Of a DNA stretch of 64,000 bases, positions 60,390 through 64,000 are shown one piece after another (position 1 is the stretch's first letter; every line of letters begins with the position of its first letter). The stretch covers positions 4,526,001 through 4,590,000 of the forward strand of contig OZ252053.1 of assembly GCA_965247965.1 (NCBI GenBank), in the 5' to 3' direction. The position numbers and the translations under genes are program-made. This DNA comes from UBA7328 sp965247965. GTDB taxonomy: Bacteria > Bacteroidota > Bacteroidia > Chitinophagales > Saprospiraceae. A model generated the notes under the pieces. The model was not told the origin of the DNA and did not search any database. It saw only the letters and a list, made by a program, of their open reading frames with translations.

Positions 60390-62123
60390 TTGCCTGCTGA
60401 GAGAAACGAGTTGGATCTGTTGGCATCAGAGGTCTTGGGAGTAGCAGCTACACGAGTAGATGAAAGGACAAAAGCCGCCTTCGGTAAGATAGAAACTACC
60501 CCATTACATTTTGAATCCTGTCAATCCCTGTCCTTTGGCGGAGTACTTCTTTTACTTCCCTTTTTGATCATGAGTGGTCTATTGACCTATCGGGATCATT
60601 ACCACGAATTGAAACGGGGCTACTACTACATAGAAGTGATCATTTTGCTGTTGTCATTTATGTATTTATGCCGCATCAAGAGCGTGGAGCAGCTCAAGCA
60701 GATCAGTCCCGGAGACTTTGGCAAATTACTCGGACTAGACCGCATACCTGAAGCCAAATGCATGCGCAACAAACTGCATATGATCACCAATCAGCAAAAA
60801 GCAGGGCCATGGATGATGGACTTAGGTCAAAACTGGGCAAGTGAGGAACAAAACGAGTTTTACTACATAGACGGACACGTTCAGATTTATTATGGTTACA
60901 AAGCCAAATTGGGTAAAAAATACGTATCACGTCAAAAGTTATGCCTGCCGGGAATGCAGGAATTTTGGATCAACAATCAAGACGGTTCTCCCTATTTTTT
61001 TGTTACAGGCCAGGTGAACCAGAAGCTTCAGGAAACTATTATTGAGCAAATTTTACCAAAGCTACTAAATGAAATGCCCTGCAAATACAGTGATGAACAA
61101 TTGGAATCTGATCCTGATTTACCGCGCTTTACCATTGTCTTTGACAGGGAGGCATACAGTCCTGCTTTTTTCGGCATGTTGTGGGAAAAACATCGGGTGG
61201 CGGTGTTGACCTATCGTAAGAATGTAGAAGACCGGTGGAATGTTGATGATTTTACAACACATCAGTTGGCTATCGAAGGTGTAGACACGCAAATGGACTT
61301 GAGTGAAAGGCAAATCGTTCTGGATAAAGTGCCGATGAGGGAAATAAGAAAACTGAACAAAGACACTCATCAGACAAGTGTATTGACGACCAACAAAAAA
61401 CTGGCCATTCTATCGGTAGCACTATACATGTTTGCCCGCTGGACGCAGGAGAATTTCTTTCGATATATGCGACTGGATTATAGGTTGGACAGTATTGTAC
61501 AAAACACTGTGGATCAGATAGATAAAGACTTTGATGTAGTCAACCCGGAGTACAGTAATCTTAGTTACTACCTCAAAAAAGTAAGAGAAAAAATCCAACG
61601 AAGAAAAGCCCGCTTATTCGACATCCAGGAAAAACTTAGCAAGCAAAATGTAGACCATGTATCCAAACTGGAAACACAACAATCCAAAGTACAAGAACAG
61701 ATAAACGGCCTGGAAAAACAGGAAAATCAACTGATAACCAAACGCAAATCAGTTAGTTACAAAATTAAAATCAAGGATATGCCTGAATCCATAAGATACT
61801 CATCACTCAACATGGAAAGTAAAAGGTTCTAAAACGTAATAAAAATGATATGCTATCGTGCCGAAACGTCAATGACTAATAAATTGATGCCTCATTTTAA
61901 AAAGTCAAAAGACGAAAAACGAAGTTTGATCAAAAGTCTGATCAAAACTCCAATTGACCTGGAATGTGACTATAAATCTAAAAAATTAACCGTCTCCCTT
62001 TACTCCCAATCCAATCCAAGAATGAATAAAGCTGCTGAAAAATTATGCCATCTTCTCAACCAAACCCAAACCATATATCCAGGCACTAATTTGGAACTTC
62101 ACTACCAAATCGCGACATTGTAA
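60390..62123 (+). pseudogene. IS-encoded DDE-like transposase (copy 2), one premature stop
   Basis: The frame has 480 residues to a TAA at 61830-61832, then continues in the same phase from 61833 to 62123. In copy 1 the equivalent codon is Met (KLFMNVIKM; here KRF, stop, NVIKM), so a short change created the stop. The proposed triad is intact: FYYIDGHVQIYYG, IVFDREAYSPAFF and RWTQENFFRYM. The TTG at 60390 is only a formal start; the sequence upstream (SNGTILLPAERNELD) is homologous to copy 1. Confidence 0.78.
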
Positions 62124-62124
62124 T

Positions 62125-62394
62125 TTACTCCGAGTCTGGAGTTCTGAGATTGGAGGCAATCAAAGCAGCTAGTTTTGTGTTGGTGGTATAGAATTCAGAT
62201 TGTCTTTTTGTGATCGGGCAAATTTCCTTGTAAACCTGGAAAATTAGCCCATTCTTTTCCCATGCTGCAATGTATTTTCTGATGTCTGGAATAGGTATAT
62301 TTGACCTGTACGAAACAGCAGCTTCCGTACACGGTATCTTTTCAAATTCTCCAAAGACCCGATTCTCTTGATCTTGGTTACTTCCTGAACTCAC
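62125..62394 (-). CDS. small mobile-element protein, 3' end replaced by IS
   Basis: This 89-residue frame (VFGEFEKIPCTEAAVSYRSN, then IPDIRKYIAAWEKNGLIFQVYKE) looks like a winged-helix-type regulator, perhaps replication-linked. Its last residues LRTPDSE and the stop come from the IS right end. Joining 62148 to the left IS flank would give ASNHLIFNSQ and a TGA overlapping the ATPase start (ATGA). The start overlaps the excisionase-like gene by 17 bp. Confidence 0.6.
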   Translation of the reverse strand: MSSGSNQDQENRVFGEFEKIPCTEAAVSYRSNIPIPDIRKYIAAWEKNGLIFQVYKEICPITKRQSEFYTTNTKLAALIASNLRTPDSE

Positions 62395-62743
62395 GCTTTC
62401 CTAATTTTTTTTTTGGGGTGTAATTATCTGCGAATGTTTCTATTTCCTCCTTGGTTTTTCGCCGCCCCGTCTTCACGTAATTAATAAGTTCTTTTTTAGA
62501 ATAGTATAGCCTGCCATATTTTTTCATCACGGGCAATTCGCCGCGACATGACTTACTGTAAATTGTCGAAACAGTGAGTTTTAGAAAATCTGCTGTTTGC
62601 TGAACAGTGAAAAACAAATTTTCATCCTCAGTGGAGTCGGCTTCTTTTGGTTGGTTTCTAAGCGCCTTTTCAACTGAATTCTGAATTAGGAGTTCCAGTT
62701 CATTGAGCCTAATTGAGGTAAACAAAATATCATTCATAATCAA
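62378..62743 (-). CDS. excisionase-family helix-turn-helix protein
   Basis: The 121-residue protein has an HTH_17 domain at about residues 45-92: LFFTVQQTADFLKLTVSTIYSKSCRGELPVMKKYGRLYYSKKELINYV. This fold is found in excisionases and in small activators of mobile elements. The C-terminus is highly basic (TPKKKLGKREFRK). The start could be the ATG at 62743 or 62737. It precedes the small protein and the ATPase gene in an operon. Confidence 0.85.
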   Translation of the reverse strand: MIMNDILFTSIRLNELELLIQNSVEKALRNQPKEADSTEDENLFFTVQQTADFLKLTVSTIYSKSCRGELPVMKKYGRLYYSKKELINYVKTGRRKTKEEIETFADNYTPKKKLGKREFRK

Positions 62744-62840
62744 AAAAATTAATTCTGATTACAAATCAACTAGAATAAATTCTTATAAATGAGAATGTTA
62801 GATACACAATATGCCTAGTGCATCTTGTGTAAATGGTGCA

Positions 62841-63515
62841 TTATTTAATAGTCGAGGCTACGGGGATAAATTTGAAATCGAAATTTTTTGCTTTGACTTT
62901 TTTAATGGTGTCTATTCCAACTTCCCACCCAAAGGATTCTTTGCATATTTTTTTAATCTGTTCATTGCTTGGCCTCTTCTTATCTTTATAATATCCTTTG
63001 CCATGCAAATCTTTTACCAAAGCCGCTAAATATCCTTTATTGCCTTTAGTGTCATCCATCCAAACGTATGTATGCGGACTGACATATTTCTTGGAAACAA
63101 GCAATTCCATAATTGTCTTATATTTTGAAATGCTTTCGAAGAGAGTTTCAATTTTACCAGTCACTATAAAATGATTGTTATCAATATTATACTCTTGTTC
63201 TTCACTCGTTGCCTCTTTTGGTGATAAGTTTTTTGTCAAGACCTGAACTATCCATTTGGCATTTTGATAATCAGTGCTCTCATCTAACCAAAATTGAAAT
63301 TCTGTACCCTTCCTATATTTTTCAGGGTATGAATAATTAGGATTTGAGTTAAATAGATCAGCCGATATTTTCCAAGCTTTTTTTAGTCGTTCTGTTGAAA
63401 ATTTGAGTAGTTGGGATTTCTCATATGTTGTCAATGTAGAAATGAAAGACCTTCCATGAGTAATGACTTCTTTATAGACATCCCATAGCTCTAGATTTGA
63501 TAATTTCTTTTCCAT
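62841..63515 (-). CDS. hypothetical protein adjacent to integrase
   Basis: I do not recognise this 224-residue protein. It is hydrophilic and without signal peptide, with a helical N-terminus (LSNLELWDVYKEVITHGRSFISTL), a conserved-looking middle (FWLDESTDYQNAKWIVQVLT) and a C-terminal region that may be an HTH (RPSNEQIKKICKESFGWEVGIDTIKKVKAKN). It starts right at the stop codon of the integrase gene (no gap), so it belongs to the integration module. Such genes often sit between integrase and excisionase in Bacteroidota elements. Confidence 0.6.
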   Translation of the reverse strand: MEKKLSNLELWDVYKEVITHGRSFISTLTTYEKSQLLKFSTERLKKAWKISADLFNSNPNYSYPEKYRKGTEFQFWLDESTDYQNAKWIVQVLTKNLSPKEATSEEQEYNIDNNHFIVTGKIETLFESISKYKTIMELLVSKKYVSPHTYVWMDDTKGNKGYLAALVKDLHGKGYYKDKKRPSNEQIKKICKESFGWEVGIDTIKKVKAKNFDFKFIPVASTIK

Positions 63516-64000
63516 TTACCAAGTCAACTTGATGTTATTTGCGGCGTTTCTTTTTTTCTCGTCGACAATTTTGGCATAGATCTGAGTCGTTTTTAACTCT
63601 TTATGTCCTAACATTTTGGATACCGTATAAATATCGGTACCGTTGCTAAGCTGTAGTGTGGCATAGGTATGTCGGAAGCAATGAAAGGTGATCTTCTTTC
63701 TAATCCCCGCATCTTCAATCCATTTTGCCAAGAATTTATTCTGATAGGCTGAATAAATCAAGTTTTTAAAAATTTGCTTTGAACCTCCTTTTTGTTCGCC
63801 TAATAGTTTGAATGCCTGGTCAGAAAATGGCAAGTACTCAATTCCTTTAGTCTTTTTTTGTTTGAAGTTAACGAAGTATCCTTGTCCCTCTATGTATTCT
63901 ATTTCACTCCATATCAATTTTTTAATATCAGAAAATCTCAATCCCGTGAGCGCAGAAAATAGAGCCGCTCGTTTTAGCATAGGGTTACGACATTCTGTTT
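63516..64000 (-). CDS. tyrosine recombinase/integrase, C-terminal part (cut by window)
   Basis: The visible 161 codons hold the catalytic domain of a phage-type integrase. SALTGLRFSDIKKLIW carries the first Arg, ITFHCFRHTYATLQLS the H-x-x-R box, and MLGHKELKTTQIYAKI the catalytic Tyr. The frame is open to the window edge (TECRNPMLKRAALFS), so the apparent start at 63980 is internal and the N-terminal SAM-like domain lies outside. The enzyme should catalyse integration and excision of the element to which the downstream genes belong. Confidence 0.94.
   Translation of the reverse strand, partial: TECRNPMLKRAALFSALTGLRFSDIKKLIWSEIEYIEGQGYFVNFKQKKTKGIEYLPFSDQAFKLLGEQKGGSKQIFKNLIYSAYQNKFLAKWIEDAGIRKKITFHCFRHTYATLQLSNGTDIYTVSKMLGHKELKTTQIYAKIVDEKKRNAANNIKLTW

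Larger units (their letters stand above)
59804..62147 (+). mobile_element. unclassified insertion sequence, 2.3 kb (copy 2, degenerate)
   Basis: The ends TCAGAACTCCAGAC (59804-59817) and its complement (62134-62147) are perfect 14-bp inverted repeats sharing TCAGAACTCC with copy 1. It carries the same two-frame organisation. A nonsense codon in the transposase suggests that it is immobile unless helped in trans. It separates two parts of the integrative element operon. Confidence 0.85.
57716..64000 (-). mobile_element. integrative element, left part, interrupted by an IS
   Basis: The minus-strand genes for a tyrosine integrase, an unknown protein, an excisionase-like HTH protein, a small protein, a RecA-like ATPase and a DUF6371 protein form the module often found at one end of Bacteroidota integrative elements. 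The second copy of the unclassified IS (59804-62147) lies inside it. The att sites and the rest of the element lie outside the window or were not recognised. Confidence 0.65.

Noticed and set aside
1..64000. tRNA or rRNA genes
   Set aside because: No T-arm GGTTCRA motif in a plausible cloverleaf context and no conserved rRNA segment was noticed on either strand.

Overview
The window looks like a chromosomal segment of a Bacteroidota bacterium, most plausibly a Saprospiraceae-like lineage (inferred, no search run). Supporting signs are two proteins with a type IX secretion C-terminal sorting domain, an OstA-like and a BatE-like protein, DUF4293 and DUF6090 proteins, an ExbB/ExbD/ExbD cluster, TAnnTTTG-type promoter elements, absence of Shine-Dalgarno-like leaders, and interspersed palindromic repeats. 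I see no rRNA, tRNA or CRISPR array.

Layout. 1-2.3 kb: an ECF sigma factor cut by the window edge, a REP-associated tyrosine transposase (RAYT) and three REP-like hairpins, one of them inside the sigma-factor reading frame, plus a lipoprotein with an internal duplication. 2.3-18.2 kb: ordinary chromosome with thymidylate kinase, a GT9 glycosyltransferase, a prohibitin-like protein, an ExbB/ExbD energy-transduction operon preceded by a candidate small RNA or leader, OstA-like and BatE-like proteins, ribosomal proteins L21 and L27 (L27 with a long helix-hairpin-helix extension), a PDZ aspartyl protease and a large Dna2/UPF1-like nuclease-helicase. 18.2-27.3 kb: housekeeping genes (QueE, RidA, a bifunctional nuclease, EtfA/EtfB, DapF) separated by long imperfect-hairpin MITEs, one carrying a nested ISKra4-like element. 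27.3-36.7 kb: a surface polysaccharide operon with an ABC flippase, GDP-fucose genes, and all five steps expected for a UDP-2,3-diacetamido-dideoxy-mannuronate type sugar.

36.7-53.6 kb is a mobile-element-rich zone: a group II intron, two secreted M12B-like metalloproteases, a DUF4143 ATPase, then a pile-up of IS630, truncated IS4, IS3 and an unclassified 2.3-kb insertion sequence. 53.9-56.6 kb holds a secreted protein with three nearly identical alpha-carbonic anhydrase domains in exact 672-bp tandem repeats. 57.7-64 kb is the left part of an integrative element (integrase, unknown protein, excisionase-like HTH, small protein, RecA-like ATPase, DUF6371 primase-like protein) whose operon was split by a second, degenerate copy of the unclassified IS.

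Main unusual themes. (1) Four transposable elements, from three unrelated families, carry an A8 or A9 tract exactly where the transposase frame breaks, suggesting recoding by polymerase or ribosome slippage. (2) A MITE family has the same ends as the IS630 element in this window; its insertions supply the stop codons of two or three flanking genes and probably the start of another. (3) A RAYT/REP system has a hairpin within a sigma-factor gene. (4) A two-copy insertion sequence family has a fused double-HTH plus DDE transposase that I cannot assign to a known family.
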